Of a stretch of DNA of 64,000 nt, positions 9,345 to 20,873 are shown piece after piece. This stretch comes from Paracoccus seriniphilus (lineage in GTDB: Bacteria; Pseudomonadota; Alphaproteobacteria; Rhodobacterales; Rhodobacteraceae). The stretch is taken from NCBI RefSeq assembly GCF_028553745.1, contig NZ_CP067130.1, positions 310,001 to 374,000 on the forward strand. Reading direction: 5' to 3'. Under the pieces are notes generated by a model, which was not told where the DNA came from, did no database searches, and was given only the letters and a program-made list of their open reading frames with translations. The translations under genes were made by a program, and so were the position numbers. The stretch's first letter is position 1; every line of letters begins with the position of its first letter.

Positions 9345-9914
9345 CGCGGGCGATCTGGCTGCCCTTCAGTGGAAACAAGTCTGAATTTCCCTTACATGCC
9401 GCCGTTGCTATCGCTGCGTCAGGCGCGTGGCTGTCGGTCCGCGTCTGGGCCTGACTGGATTGGCGGCATCAGCGCGGATCGCCGGCTTGCCCGCTTCGGG
9501 ATCCAACCGGGTCCCGGTCCCAGGCAGTGATGGATGGCCCGGCATTTGACCGGGCAGTCAGCGCAGCCCTGTCCGGACCAGCCGCGAGGAACCCATGGGC
9601 TTCCGGCACAAAATGCTTGTGACAGTCAGTTTACCGATCATGAAGGCTGGCCTTTCCTGAGAGGGTCGACTATCTCGCGTTAAGAAATGTTAACGGGACA
9701 TACAACTATCGGTTGTATTCACACCCGGAAACCTGTAGCCCGACAGAGTGGATCGGGCGGCCTCTTATCTCAAGGCAGTGGTCTGGTTTCACGTCGATGG
9801 GAATTCGCCGTCTGGATAGCCTCGCAGATTCACTGCGCAACCACTCTCCATATGAGCGTTCCTGCCTTTTTGCGCGGCTGTGCGGCTGCGTTCTTGAAAA
9901 TGGAGAGATGATAC
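9345..9914. other. Intergenic region before the Hint-domain gene, with two palindromes
   Basis: No credible coding sequence is seen in these 570 bases; short open frames here lack ribosome binding sites and family resemblance. The region holds two adjacent inverted repeats: GTTAA-N6-TTAAC at 9679-9694 and ATACAAC-N5-GTTGTAT at 9700-9718, about 200 bases before the Hint-domain gene. GGAGAG at 9902-9907 is the ribosome binding site of that gene. Confidence 0.45.
9679..9718. promoter_or_regulatory. Tandem palindromes, possible operator
   Basis: Two perfect inverted repeats stand side by side: GTTAA-GAAATG-TTAAC (9679-9694) and ATACAAC-TATCG-GTTGTAT (9700-9718). The spacing and symmetry fit sites for dimeric regulators. 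No regulator gene is adjacent, so the binding protein is unknown. Confidence 0.4.
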
Positions 9915-11096
9915 GTGCCATATATTGCTGAAATCCCCGGAGATTTCATCACGCTAGGTGTGGATGGCTATGTCCTTAACACTGGTGAAATGCATCTGCT
10001 GAGCGGCTTCTTTTCAAATGTTCAGGAAACCACCGACGACATTTCTGCGACCAATGAAGGCGGAACCGGAAGTATCGCCGAAGAGGGAGAAACGGTCACC
10101 GTTCCCACTGGGTCGGGGGACATCGAGGGCGAGTATCTCGGCCCGGTTACCTTGTCGAGCGCCGCTGTCGGAATAAGTGTCGGAACAGGCTTCAATCTCG
10201 CGTCTCTGAGCGTCACGCTGAATGACGTTCAGGGACATGTGATCTATGATCAAAGCAGCAATACAGCATATATTATCTCGGATCAGGATCTGGCCGACGA
10301 TCGCTTGGGCGCAACGGTTACGGGTTCCGTGTTGGGTATCCCCCTTGTATCAGTGGATCTTCCGCTTTCCGAAGTTATTGATGGCTTGGGGTTGGCTCCT
10401 GCAGGTGACTTCGTCCAAGACGTCTTGGATACCGCTGTTTTTACCTTGTCCGAAGGCCCCGGCGATCTTGAACTTGGCGTCACCTGCTTCACGCGCGGCA
10501 CCCTGATCCGCACCCAGCGTGGAGACGTTCCTGTCGAGGCCTTGCAGGTTGGCGATCTTGTCGTCACCCGCGACAATGGCCTGCAAGAGTTGCGCTGGAT
10601 CGGTTCGGTCAAGCTGGGTCGGCGCAGGCTTGATGACAATCCGAACCTGCGGCCTGTCCGGATCAAGGCGGGCGCATTGGGTACGTCTGTCCCCAGTTCT
10701 GATCTGGTCGTCTCGCCCCAGCACCGTGTCCTCGTTCGCTCGAAAGTCGCGCAACGGATGTTCGGAACCGACGAGGTTCTGGCGGCGGCCAAGCAATTGC
10801 TGCATGCGGATGGCATCGACATCGCCACCGACATGGAGGAGGTCGAATATTTCCACATGCTCTTCGATCGGCATGAAGTCGTGGTTTCCAACGGTGCCGA
10901 GACCGAATCCCTCTACACCGGCTCCGAAGCCCTGAAGAGTGTCGGCAAAGCCGCCCGCGCCGAAATCTTTGCGCTCTTCCCCGAACTCAAGGAAGCCGAT
11001 TACGCTCCGGCAGGCGCGCGTGAGCTTCTGTCCGGGCGGCAGGCGCGCAAGCTTGCCATGCGGCACGTCCAGAACAACAAGCCCTTCGTTCACTGA
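9915..11096 (+). CDS. Hint (hedgehog/intein) domain-containing protein
   Basis: A 393-residue protein starting at GTG 9915 with GGAGAG upstream. Residues ~1-190 are an acidic, low-complexity, repeat-like N-terminus without a classical signal peptide. A Hint domain of the kind common in Rhodobacterales follows: the candidate catalytic cysteine at the start of CFTRGTLIRTQRGDVPVEAL, QVGDLVVTRDNGLQELRWIG, LVVSPQHRVLV, and the closing strand HMLFDRHEVVVSNGAETESL. Hint domains cut or splice the polypeptide at their N-terminal Cys, so the N-terminal half could be released or transferred to a nucleophile. The biological role of these proteins is not established. A strong terminator follows. Confidence 0.85.
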   Translation: MPYIAEIPGDFITLGVDGYVLNTGEMHLLSGFFSNVQETTDDISATNEGGTGSIAEEGETVTVPTGSGDIEGEYLGPVTLSSAAVGISVGTGFNLASLSVTLNDVQGHVIYDQSSNTAYIISDQDLADDRLGATVTGSVLGIPLVSVDLPLSEVIDGLGLAPAGDFVQDVLDTAVFTLSEGPGDLELGVTCFTRGTLIRTQRGDVPVEALQVGDLVVTRDNGLQELRWIGSVKLGRRRLDDNPNLRPVRIKAGALGTSVPSSDLVVSPQHRVLVRSKVAQRMFGTDEVLAAAKQLLHADGIDIATDMEEVEYFHMLFDRHEVVVSNGAETESLYTGSEALKSVGKAARAEIFALFPELKEADYAPAGARELLSGRQARKLAMRHVQNNKPFVH

Positions 11097-11124
11097 ACGG
11101 TGGCAACAGGCCAGGAACAAGGTG

Positions 11125-11160
11125 ACGCCGGGGGTGGTTCGTTCCGCCCCCGGCGTTTGC
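11125..11160 (+). terminator. Rho-independent terminator after the Hint gene
   Basis: A 13-base-pair stem with one G-U pair (ACGCCGGGGGTGG / CCGCCCCCGGCGT) and loop TTCGTT, followed by TTTGCC. It lies 30 bases after the stop codon. The convergent CoA-transferase gene ends at 11205, so it may act for both strands. Confidence 0.85.
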
Positions 11161-11204
11161 CTGAAGTCGTGGCCACCAGTTGATGACCGCGACATGACGG
11201 GTTT

Positions 11205-13240
<2,036 letters not shown>

Positions 13241-14425
13241 CTAGCGCCGGATATTCCATGCCGCGATGTCATGTCCCAGCGGCTGTGCGATATCTTCAAG
13301 GGAATCATACAGCAATTCCAACGCATAATGCGGATTGTGAACAAAGGCCCCCGCGTCGGAGGTGACGAATTTCCAGTTGTAGGCGGCCTTCAGCAGCCGA
13401 GGGGTCCAGGCGTTATAGGGCACGGCGCTTCCATCGACCTCGTCAATGCGGCCGTCTCCATTCGCATCGGCGAAGAAATAGGGATGGCGGTGGCCGTCAT
13501 AGACCATCGGGGTGCCCGCGATATCCTGCGCATATTCGATCAGCAGGGCATGCAGCCGCTTGGCATTGGCGGCGATATCCGCGCGGATGCCCTTGTCCAG
13601 ATCGCCGCTGCCATCGAAACTGATCCGCGACAGGCGGATATTGTCGGGCGTGCCGTCCTGATGGCAGGTCATGCAGCTTTCCTGTGCCACCTCGAGACTA
13701 TGCGGATCATGGCAGGACACGCAGGTCGCCAGCGGGCGCGCATGGAAGAACCGTCCCGAGTATTCCTTGCCCGGATATTGATAACCGCCGCCGCCATAGC
13801 CGCCCAGCCATGAGGCCGCAGCCACCGCGTAATGCGGGTTGATGAAGGAAAGGTCGGGATCAACCCTGTCTTCATCCTGCGTTCCGACCGCGCGCGTGAT
13901 CATGCTCCCCGCGGCGCGGCCCTGATGGCAGGTCATGCAGGACACCTCGGCGGTTGAACTGACAGGATGCACCAGGCCACTGGGGAAGGTGATTTCGTTG
14001 ATCTTGCCCAATCCGGGGTTGTGGCAGGTATCACAATCGACCACGCCGCCCGTCGGAACCGGGGCCTCGGGCAGGCCCGGGGCGCTGCCATCCAGCCCGT
14101 GGAAGGCCCGAAACCCCGCCCCCGCGTGGCAGGTCGCGCATGCCGGGGGGATTTCGCCCTCTTCGTTCCAATGCGCGAAGGCCTCGGAAGAGGCATCCGA
14201 ATGGCCCGAACGCGCCCAATCCGCGATGGCGGCCTGATTGGCAATGGTGATCTGATCGGGCCGGAACGGTCCCGATTGCGGCATGACGTAGAACTCCATC
14301 TCCTTGGCGATGCTTTCTATTTCCGAAGAGGTCGTCTCTTGCGCGAATCCGGTCATCGGCGTGACGGAAAGCATCAGGCCCAAAATGACATATATCCCGG
14401 ACAAACGTCTGTTTTTCAGCGACAT
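13241..14425 (-). CDS. Pentahaem c-type cytochrome, periplasmic
   Basis: A 394-residue protein with a signal peptide (MSLKNRRLSGIYVILGLMLS, cleavage near GFAQE). Five haem c motifs are present: CATCH (residue 96), CDTCH (131), CMTCH (163), CVSCH (235) and CMTCH (251). A Gly/Tyr-rich stretch (GGYGGGGYQYPGKEYSG) lies between haems 3 and 4. A calcium-binding EF-hand-like loop, DANGDGRIDEVDG, lies after haem 5. I recognise no specific enzyme family, so it is probably an electron carrier or part of an electron-transfer complex. It is divergent from nqrA across 124 bases and may share regulation with the Nqr-like operon. Confidence 0.9.
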   Translation of the reverse strand: MSLKNRRLSGIYVILGLMLSVTPMTGFAQETTSSEIESIAKEMEFYVMPQSGPFRPDQITIANQAAIADWARSGHSDASSEAFAHWNEEGEIPPACATCHAGAGFRAFHGLDGSAPGLPEAPVPTGGVVDCDTCHNPGLGKINEITFPSGLVHPVSSTAEVSCMTCHQGRAAGSMITRAVGTQDEDRVDPDLSFINPHYAVAAASWLGGYGGGGYQYPGKEYSGRFFHARPLATCVSCHDPHSLEVAQESCMTCHQDGTPDNIRLSRISFDGSGDLDKGIRADIAANAKRLHALLIEYAQDIAGTPMVYDGHRHPYFFADANGDGRIDEVDGSAVPYNAWTPRLLKAAYNWKFVTSDAGAFVHNPHYALELLYDSLEDIAQPLGHDIAAWNIRR

Positions 14426-14549
14426 ATTGCGTGCTCCGACAAGGAAGTGGCTACATTCGCGCTGACAAACATGCTATCAACTTGCTGCTATTCTCACAAT
14501 GATTTCCTGATACACTCGGCCCGTCAGGATCGTGATTGACGGAGAAACG
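14426..14549. promoter_or_regulatory. Divergent promoter region of pentahaem cytochrome and nqr operon
   Basis: This 124-base gap separates two divergent starts and must hold both promoters. GGAG at 14541-14544 serves nqrA, and a CGGAG on the minus strand serves the cytochrome. I looked for FNR (TTGAT-N4-ATCAA) and Nnr-type palindromes and found none. Confidence 0.6.
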
Positions 14550-15812
14550 ATGCTCGCTTCGCTTCTTTCTTCTGGGCTTGCGTTGCCGGATTCCGCGCCG
14601 CCTCTTGCAGCGACCGGGACCGAAACCCGCCTGACCGTCAAGGCCGCCGTCACGCCAGCACATGGTGAAGAGCTGCGCGTCGATCTGTTGGTGGACGAGG
14701 ACGCCGTGGTCGCGCAGGGCCAACCGCTGCTGCGTCTGCGCGCCGCCCCCGGGATTTCCCTTGTGGCCCCCATGGCGGCACGCGTGGCGCGGATCGAGCT
14801 GAACCCGGGTCACAAGCTGTCCCAGATCGTGCTGTTTCACGAATCCGGCGGCGACCGGCATGAGTTCCACCCTGCCGATGGCCGTGAAGGGCTGCGCACG
14901 CTGTTGCAGGGCTCGGGGCTGTGGCGGGCGTTTCGCAGCCGGCCATTCGGACGGATGCCTCGGGCCGAGGAGACCCCCGCAGCGATCTTCGTGATGCTGG
15001 CCGACAGCCGTCCCGGGGCCCCGGCACCACTTCAGGCCATCGCCGGGCGGGAAGAGGATTTCCTGCGCGGTCTCGATGCCCTGGCGCGTCTGACGGATGC
15101 GCCCTGTTTCCTGTGCGCGCCGAAGGACCGCCCCTGCCCGACCGGTATACCCGCGCATGTCAAGCGTCTCTATATTGCCAGAACCCATCCTCAGGGTCTT
15201 GCCGGTCTGGCCATTCACCGCCATTTCCCGGCCCGGATCGAGGCCCCGGTCTGGGACATCCATGCCGAGGATATCACCGATCTGGGGGGGCTGCTGGCGA
15301 CCGGCCACCTGCCGGAAACCCGGCTTGTCGCCATCACCGGCAATGCGCTGCGCGAGCAGCGGCTGGTCAGATGCCAGCAAGGCGCCGATCTGCGCGGTCT
15401 CAGCCAGCCCTTGCTGCGGCCCGGCCCGCATGACCTGCTGTCGGGGTCCATGCTTGACGGGCGCGCTGCCCATTGGCTGGCCCCGCGTGACCGGCAGATG
15501 ACCGTGCTGACACGCGAGGACACACCCAAAAGGCAGCATTGGTTTGGTGCCGCGCTGGAACGTGCGGCGCGCCATGCCCCGATCATTCCGACCATGGCCC
15601 TGGATCAGGCGCTTGGCGGCGCCCTGCCGCCGGCGGCATTGGTCCGCTGCCTGGCCTGTGCGGACAGCGAAAGCTTTGTCCGTCTGGGCGGTTTGTCCCT
15701 TGTCGAAGAGGATCTGGCACTGGCAGATTATGTCACCGGCGCGCGGCCACGTCTGGCCAATCAGCTGCGCGCCATGCTGAACCGGATAGCGGATGAGGAG
15801 GATGCCCGATGA
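14550..15812 (+). CDS. nqrA: Na+-NADH:quinone reductase subunit A-like
   Basis: A 420-residue cytoplasmic subunit, slightly shorter than the usual ~445. Family resemblance is seen in the barrel-sandwich N-terminal part (ISLVAPMAARVARIELNPG), in VWDIHAEDITDLGGLLATG, in LSGSMLDGRAAHWLAPRDRQ, and in the C-terminal GGLSLVEEDLALADYVTG, which matches the conserved LELDEEDLALCTFV region of NqrA. The protein is divergent but clearly this subunit. The ATG at 14550 has GGAG at the right distance; a GTG further upstream at 14532 is less likely. The stop overlaps nqrB (ATGA). First gene of an nine-gene unit. Confidence 0.85.
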   Translation: MLASLLSSGLALPDSAPPLAATGTETRLTVKAAVTPAHGEELRVDLLVDEDAVVAQGQPLLRLRAAPGISLVAPMAARVARIELNPGHKLSQIVLFHESGGDRHEFHPADGREGLRTLLQGSGLWRAFRSRPFGRMPRAEETPAAIFVMLADSRPGAPAPLQAIAGREEDFLRGLDALARLTDAPCFLCAPKDRPCPTGIPAHVKRLYIARTHPQGLAGLAIHRHFPARIEAPVWDIHAEDITDLGGLLATGHLPETRLVAITGNALREQRLVRCQQGADLRGLSQPLLRPGPHDLLSGSMLDGRAAHWLAPRDRQMTVLTREDTPKRQHWFGAALERAARHAPIIPTMALDQALGGALPPAALVRCLACADSESFVRLGGLSLVEEDLALADYVTGARPRLANQLRAMLNRIADEEDAR

Positions 15813-16585
15813 GGCGCGGACTCTGGGATCGCGAAATGGTGGCGCTGCTCCTGCTGCTGGCAATCATGCCGATGGTGCTGGCATGGCTGGCATTTGGCGG
15901 CCTGGATGCGCTGTGGCGGCTGGTCTTTGCCTTGGTGGTTTCGGGCATCTGGCATCTGGTCTTCATGCTGGCGCGCGCGCAGCCGCCCTCTTTTGCGGGG
16001 GCGTTGAGCAGCGTGGCCATTGCCATGCTGGCCCCGCAGGATCTGGGCGTGGGGCAAATGGTCATGGGAATCAGCTTCGGCACGGTGATGGCCGAACTGG
16101 TCTTTGGCGGATGGGGGCGCAATGTGCTGCATCCGGCCACGGTCACGCTGGCTTTCCTGGGTTTCGGCTTTCCGGCGGCGCCATGGCATGATTTTGCCGC
16201 GCCGGTGTCATGGGCGGCCATCGCCGCGTTGCTGATGGGCACGCTGTTCGGCGTCATGTCACTGCGGATGATCCTTGGGGCGCTGGCGGTTGCCGGAGCG
16301 GGCCTGGCGGCAGGATTTCCCGTGACCGAAGTTCTGCCCCTGGCGGGCATCGTCTTTGCATTGCTGGTCACGGACCCGGTGGCCAGCGCCTCTACCCGCC
16401 TGGGTGGATGGCTGAACGGGGCGCTTTACGCCGCGCTTTGCCTGTTGTTTGCCAGTGGATGGCAAGGCGCGGCCCCGGCCCAGATCGCCATATCCGCAGC
16501 GCTTCTGACTTCGCTGTCGGCGCCGCTTCTGGACGAGATCGCGATTGCGCTGTGGCTGGCGCGCAGGAGAAGACGTCATGGCTGA
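15809..16585 (+). CDS. nqrB: Short NqrB-like membrane subunit without the FMN-attachment loop
   Basis: A 258-residue polytopic protein; typical NqrB has about 400. Homology is anchored by FGTVMAELVFGGWGRNVLHPA (NqrB: [20 protein letters not shown]) and FALLVTDPVASASTRLGGWLNG (NqrB: MATDPVSA). In normal NqrB the FAYP segment leads into DGYSGAT, where FMN is bound to Thr. Here GFGFP runs directly into AAPWHDFAAPVSWAAIAALL, so the SGAT motif and about 60 residues are absent. The N-terminal ~50 residues are also missing, and the GG turn associated with the quinone/riboflavin region reads SGIW. It has about eight hydrophobic segments. Loss of the FMN site is seen; the consequence for electron flow is inference. 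Confidence 0.82.
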   Translation: MRRGLWDREMVALLLLLAIMPMVLAWLAFGGLDALWRLVFALVVSGIWHLVFMLARAQPPSFAGALSSVAIAMLAPQDLGVGQMVMGISFGTVMAELVFGGWGRNVLHPATVTLAFLGFGFPAAPWHDFAAPVSWAAIAALLMGTLFGVMSLRMILGALAVAGAGLAAGFPVTEVLPLAGIVFALLVTDPVASASTRLGGWLNGALYAALCLLFASGWQGAAPAQIAISAALLTSLSAPLLDEIAIALWLARRRRRHG

Positions 16586-17378
16586 GATGAATCCGATCAC
16601 CGCGTGGCGCAGGCTGTTGGCGCTGCCCAATGAAAGCAGAACCAAGACATTGGTCATTGCCTTTCTGGTCTCGGCCGTCTGTGCGCTGTTCGTCAGCGGC
16701 GCCACCGTCATCCTGCGCCCGATCCAGACGGCCAACCGCGCCGCCGAGCAACAGGCACGGCTTGAAACGCTGATCGCGGGAATCCCCGGCATGTCCGATC
16801 TGCTGGCGCAACAGGGCGGGCAGTTGTCAACCGTGGTGATCGATCTGGACAGCGGCACCGTGGCGGGGGATGTGACGCCCGCGACCCTGTCCGCCGCGCT
16901 GCAGGACAGCAGCAACTGGACCGGACTGGCCGCGGCGCAGGATCTGGCCGGTCTGGGTCAGCGCCCGGATTATGCCCAGGTCTATTTCCTGCGCGACAGC
17001 GATGGCGCGCTGTCCCTTGCGCTACTGCCCATCAGCGGCAGCGGCTATAACGGACCGATCGACGCCATTCTGGCGCTGCGGGCCGATATGAACACCATCG
17101 CCGGGCTGGCAATCACCGGTCAGTCCGAAACACCGGGCCTTGGCGGGCGGATCGAGGAACCCGCATGGCTGGGCCAGTTCCGTGGAAAATCCATTGCCGA
17201 TGCCTCGGGAGAGGTCCGCTTTGCCGTCGCCAAGGGTGTGGCGGGCAGCGAGTTCGAGGTGGACGGGATCACCGGTGCAACGCGCACCTCGAATGCCATG
17301 ACCCGCATCATCCGCTTCTGGCTGGGCCCGGACGGCTATGGCCCGCTGCTGGATGCGATCAAGCGCGGGGAGTTCTAG
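16578..17378 (+). CDS. nqrC: Na+-NADH:quinone reductase subunit C (covalent FMN subunit)
   Basis: A 266-residue protein with one N-terminal membrane helix (TLVIAFLVSAVCALFVSGAT) and a periplasmic FMN-binding domain. The flavinylation motif is intact: DGITGATRT, with FMN expected on Thr235 through a phosphoester bond made by ApbE, whose gene lies downstream. The chosen ATG at 16578 follows GGAGAAG and overlaps the nqrB stop by 8 bases. Confidence 0.92.
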   Translation: MAEMNPITAWRRLLALPNESRTKTLVIAFLVSAVCALFVSGATVILRPIQTANRAAEQQARLETLIAGIPGMSDLLAQQGGQLSTVVIDLDSGTVAGDVTPATLSAALQDSSNWTGLAAAQDLAGLGQRPDYAQVYFLRDSDGALSLALLPISGSGYNGPIDAILALRADMNTIAGLAITGQSETPGLGGRIEEPAWLGQFRGKSIADASGEVRFAVAKGVAGSEFEVDGITGATRTSNAMTRIIRFWLGPDGYGPLLDAIKRGEF

Positions 17379-17381
17379 GTC

Positions 17382-18047
17382 ATGTCCGCGCGCCCCGAGC
17401 TTTGGCAGATCCTGACCCAGCCGCTTGTGCGGCAGAACCCGGTGACGCTGCAGATCCTGGGCATCTGCTCGGCGCTGGCGGTGACGACCTCGGTGGCCAC
17501 GGCGCTGACCATGTCGGCCGCGCTGACGGTGGTGCTGGTCATTTCGGCAGGTGTGATCAGCCTGATCCGGCGCCATATTCCCGATTCCATCCGCCTGATC
17601 GTGCAGATCGTCATTGTCGCCTCGCTGGTCATTGTCATCGACCAGCTCTTGCAGGCCTATCTGTTCGAGATCAGCCAGAGCCTGTCGGTCTTTGTCAGCC
17701 TGATCACCACGAACTGTCTGGTCATGGGCCGCACCGAATCCTTTTCGCGCCACAATCCGCCGCTGCGCGCCATGGTGGATGCGCTCGGCAACGGGCTGGG
17801 CTATTCGCTGGTGCTGACGGTCATCGGATCGCTGCGCGAGCTGTTCGGGGCCGGATCGCTGCTTGGCTGGCAGGTCCTGCCGACCGTCGATCAGGGGGGC
17901 TGGTATACGCCGCTGAACCTGATGTTGCTGGCACCTTCTGCGTTTTTCCTGCTGGGCGGTCTGGTCTGGGCGATCCGCAGCATCCTGCCCGAACAAGCCG
18001 AAACGCCCGAGTTCCAGCCCCCCGATGATCCCGAGGAGGCCGCATGA
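17382..18047 (+). CDS. nqrD: Na+-NADH:quinone reductase subunit D
   Basis: A 221-residue six-helix membrane protein. The two cysteines that in NqrD/NqrE hold the intramembrane [2Fe-2S] cluster are present at positions 29 ([10 protein letters not shown]) and 112 ([10 protein letters not shown]). The segment [18 protein letters not shown] is typical of NqrD/RnfE proteins. It starts 3 bases after nqrC and overlaps nqrE by 4 bases. Confidence 0.95.
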   Translation: MSARPELWQILTQPLVRQNPVTLQILGICSALAVTTSVATALTMSAALTVVLVISAGVISLIRRHIPDSIRLIVQIVIVASLVIVIDQLLQAYLFEISQSLSVFVSLITTNCLVMGRTESFSRHNPPLRAMVDALGNGLGYSLVLTVIGSLRELFGAGSLLGWQVLPTVDQGGWYTPLNLMLLAPSAFFLLGGLVWAIRSILPEQAETPEFQPPDDPEEAA

Positions 18048-18655
18048 CCGATCTGTTCTCGCTGTTCCTGCGCGCGGCCTTCGTCGAGAACATGCCGCTG
18101 ACCTTCTTTCTGGGGCTATGCACCTTTATCGCGCTGTCGCGCAAGACAGGCTCGGCTCTGGGGCTGGGTATCGCGATGATCGGGGTGATGGGGGTGACGG
18201 TGCCGCTGAACCACCTGATCTATAACAGCCTTCTGGCGCCCGGGGCATGGGCCTGGGCGGGGTTGCCCGAAACCGATCTGTCCTATCTGAAGCTGATCGC
18301 CTTCATCGGGGTGATTGCCGCCACGGTGCAATTGCTTGAAATGGTGCTGGACCGGTTCTTTCCGGCCATCCATGCTTCTTTCGGGGTCTTTCTGCCCCTG
18401 CTGACCGTGCAATGCGCGATCCTTGGCGGCAGCCTGTTCATGGTCGAACGCAGCTATGACCTTGCTCAATCGGCGGTCTTCGGGCTTGGCGCGGGCTTTG
18501 GCTTTGCGGTGGCGGTGGTGATGCTGGGGGCGATCCGCGCGCGGCTGGCCTATGCCGATCTGCCCAGAGGGCTTTCCGGGCTGGGCATCACCTTCATCCT
18601 GGCCGGCATGATGTCACTTGGCTTTTCCGCCTTTGCGCAAATGGTGGCACCATGA
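18044..18655 (+). CDS. nqrE: Na+-NADH:quinone reductase subunit E
   Basis: A 203-residue membrane protein paired with NqrD in inverted topology. Cluster cysteines are present in [10 protein letters not shown] (Cys26) and [10 protein letters not shown] (Cys124). It ends in [19 protein letters not shown], typical of NqrE/RnfA. The start overlaps nqrD and the stop overlaps nqrF, both as ATGA. Confidence 0.95.
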   Translation: MTDLFSLFLRAAFVENMPLTFFLGLCTFIALSRKTGSALGLGIAMIGVMGVTVPLNHLIYNSLLAPGAWAWAGLPETDLSYLKLIAFIGVIAATVQLLEMVLDRFFPAIHASFGVFLPLLTVQCAILGGSLFMVERSYDLAQSAVFGLGAGFGFAVAVVMLGAIRARLAYADLPRGLSGLGITFILAGMMSLGFSAFAQMVAP

Positions 18656-19872
18656 CCGAGATCGTTCTGGGCGCCGGCATCGTCATCTTGTTGATCGTCT
18701 TGCTGACGCTGGCGCTGCTGGCGACACGACAACGCCTGATCCCGCCCGAGGCCGTTCGCGTCACCGTCAATGGCCGTCAACAGATCGCGGCCTCGCGTGG
18801 CGACCGGCTGCTGGGGGTGCTGCATGGGGCCGATATCGGCATCCCGGCGGCCTGCGGTGGCTCGGGCACCTGCGGCCTGTGCCGCGTCGAGGTTCGGGGC
18901 GAAGGTGCTGGCGTTGCCCAGGCCACTGAAAAGGGCATCCTCTCTGCGGCCGAACGCAAGGCGCATATCCGACTGGCCTGTCAGACGACGCTGCGCGGCT
19001 CCTGCGAGGTCACGGTGCCCGATGCCTTGCTGGGGGCGACGGGTTTCACCTGCCGGGTGATCTCGAACCGTCAGCTTGCGCCCCTGATCCGGGAACTGGT
19101 GCTGGAGCTTCCGGCGGAGCAGCCCTTTGACTTTCGCGCCGGCAGCTTTCTGCAACTGACCGCCCCGCCCTATGAACTGGATTTCAGCCATATCCGCGTC
19201 GAGGACCGTTTTCGCGACATCTGGGAACTGGCCGACTGGCCGCAGATGCGTTCGGTCTCGGCCGAGCCGGTCACCCGCGCCTATTCCATTGCCAACCGGC
19301 CCGAGGATGTCGGTCGCGTGGTCTTCAACATCCGCCTTGCCGTGCCCCCCGCCGGACAGGAGCATGACCTGCCGCCCGGGGTGGTGTCCTCATGGCTGTT
19401 TTCGCGTCAGCCCGGCGACAGGATCGAGGCCTCGGGGCCATTCGGGGATTTTCACGTCCAATCCACCGAGCGCGAGATGATCTTTATCGGCGGTGGTGTC
19501 GGCATGGCCCCGCTGCGGGCGATGATCCACGAACAGATCGGGGCGGGAACCAACCGCAGGATGCGCTTCTTTTACGGGGCCCGCGCGGCGGCTGATCTGT
19601 TCTATGTCGATGAATTCGACGCCATCATGAAGGCCCATCCCAATTTCACCTGGACGCCCGCCCTTTCTGATCCCGCGCCCGGGGATCGCTGGAAGGGGGC
19701 GACGGGCTTCATCCATGATACCGTCCGCGCGGCGCTGTCTTCGCATCCCGCGCCCGAGGATTGCGAATATTATCTGTGCGGGCCGCCGGTGATGATCTCC
19801 GCCGTGCTGCACACATTGGCGCAATTGGGCGTCGAGCCGCATTCCATCTATAATGACGATTTCGGAGGTTGA
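18652..19872 (+). CDS. nqrF: Na+-NADH:quinone reductase subunit F (NADH dehydrogenase entry subunit)
   Basis: A 406-residue protein: an N-terminal membrane anchor ([20 protein letters not shown]), a plant-type ferredoxin domain with [2Fe-2S] cysteines 68, 74, 77 and 110 ([18 protein letters not shown]), then FAD- and NAD-binding domains. The FAD motif [11 protein letters not shown] and the NAD motif [18 protein letters not shown] are intact, and the C-terminus ([24 protein letters not shown]) is typical. It takes electrons from cytoplasmic NADH. Confidence 0.96.
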   Translation: MTEIVLGAGIVILLIVLLTLALLATRQRLIPPEAVRVTVNGRQQIAASRGDRLLGVLHGADIGIPAACGGSGTCGLCRVEVRGEGAGVAQATEKGILSAAERKAHIRLACQTTLRGSCEVTVPDALLGATGFTCRVISNRQLAPLIRELVLELPAEQPFDFRAGSFLQLTAPPYELDFSHIRVEDRFRDIWELADWPQMRSVSAEPVTRAYSIANRPEDVGRVVFNIRLAVPPAGQEHDLPPGVVSSWLFSRQPGDRIEASGPFGDFHVQSTEREMIFIGGGVGMAPLRAMIHEQIGAGTNRRMRFFYGARAAADLFYVDEFDAIMKAHPNFTWTPALSDPAPGDRWKGATGFIHDTVRAALSSHPAPEDCEYYLCGPPVMISAVLHTLAQLGVEPHSIYNDDFGG

Positions 19873-19875
19873 GCG

Positions 19876-20865
19876 ATGCCGATCCACCCCACCCGCCGTC
19901 AGATGATCGCCCTGGGCTGTGCCACGCTGGGGGTTCACACCGTGCAGGCCGCCCCCGCCATCATCGTGCCTGACCGTGCCGCCACCCACAGCATCGGAGG
20001 GCGCGCCTTTGCCAGCCATTGGCGCATCACCGCCCCTGTCAGCGTCGACCTGGAGGCCAGGCGCAAAGCCATCACGGCATTGCTGGACAGGATCGACCGG
20101 CAGATGTCGCCATGGCGTCGCGACAGCGATCTGACCCGTTTCAACATCGGCTCCGGTGAACGCCCGGTCGCGCCCGAGGCCGCCTTCGTGGCCCGCGCGG
20201 CGCTGGAGATGGCGCGCGACAGCAACGGTTGGTTCGATCCGACCGTCGGGCCGCTGGTGGCGCAATGGGGCTTTGGCACCATCACCGGATCACAGGCGGG
20301 CCACTGGCAGGCCCTGTCGGTTGAGGGGAACAGTCTGCGCAAGGAGTTGCCGGGCCTGACCATGGATCTTTGCGGCATCGCCAAGGGCCACGCGCTGGAC
20401 CTGATGCTGGCACATCTTCGGGATGCGGGTCTGGAAGATGTGCTGGTCGATCTTGGCGGAGAGTTGAAAAGCGCCGGGCAGCATCCTTCGGGGCGTGACT
20501 GGCAGGTGGCCATCGAGGATCCGCGCCGCGAGCGTCAGGGTTTCGCGGCTGGTCTGCATCTGCCCGCTGACATGGCGGTGGCGACATCCGGGCTGCGCGC
20601 GCAGGGCTATGACCTGGGGCAGCGCCACTATGGCCATATCATCGACCCGCGTCTCGCGCGTCCTGCCCAGGGCGATCTGGCCTCGGTTTCCGTGCTTGGT
20701 TCCAAGGCCATGCAGGCTGATGGCTGGGCCACCGCGCTGTTCGCCGCAGGTGCGCAGGGGCCGGAAATCGCGCGGGACAGAGGCATTGCGGCGCTGTTCC
20801 TGTTTCGGAACGGTTCGGACCTGCGGGCCGAGAGCACCGGCGGTTTCGACCGCCATATGATATAG
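19876..20865 (+). CDS. apbE: FAD:protein FMN transferase
   Basis: A 329-residue ApbE-family protein that splits FAD and attaches FMN to Thr in SGAT-type motifs, here the likely maturase of NqrC. The N-terminus is TRRQMIALGCATLGVHTVQA, with a twin-arginine pair and a hydrophobic stretch, so export to the periplasm is likely. Family motifs are MDLCGIAKGHALDLML, DLGGELKSAG, YGHIIDPR and the Mg-binding DGWATALFAAG. It starts 3 bases after nqrF, as in most nqr operons. Confidence 0.94.
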   Translation: MPIHPTRRQMIALGCATLGVHTVQAAPAIIVPDRAATHSIGGRAFASHWRITAPVSVDLEARRKAITALLDRIDRQMSPWRRDSDLTRFNIGSGERPVAPEAAFVARAALEMARDSNGWFDPTVGPLVAQWGFGTITGSQAGHWQALSVEGNSLRKELPGLTMDLCGIAKGHALDLMLAHLRDAGLEDVLVDLGGELKSAGQHPSGRDWQVAIEDPRRERQGFAAGLHLPADMAVATSGLRAQGYDLGQRHYGHIIDPRLARPAQGDLASVSVLGSKAMQADGWATALFAAGAQGPEIARDRGIAALFLFRNGSDLRAESTGGFDRHMI

Positions 20866-20873
20866 GGCGGGGC

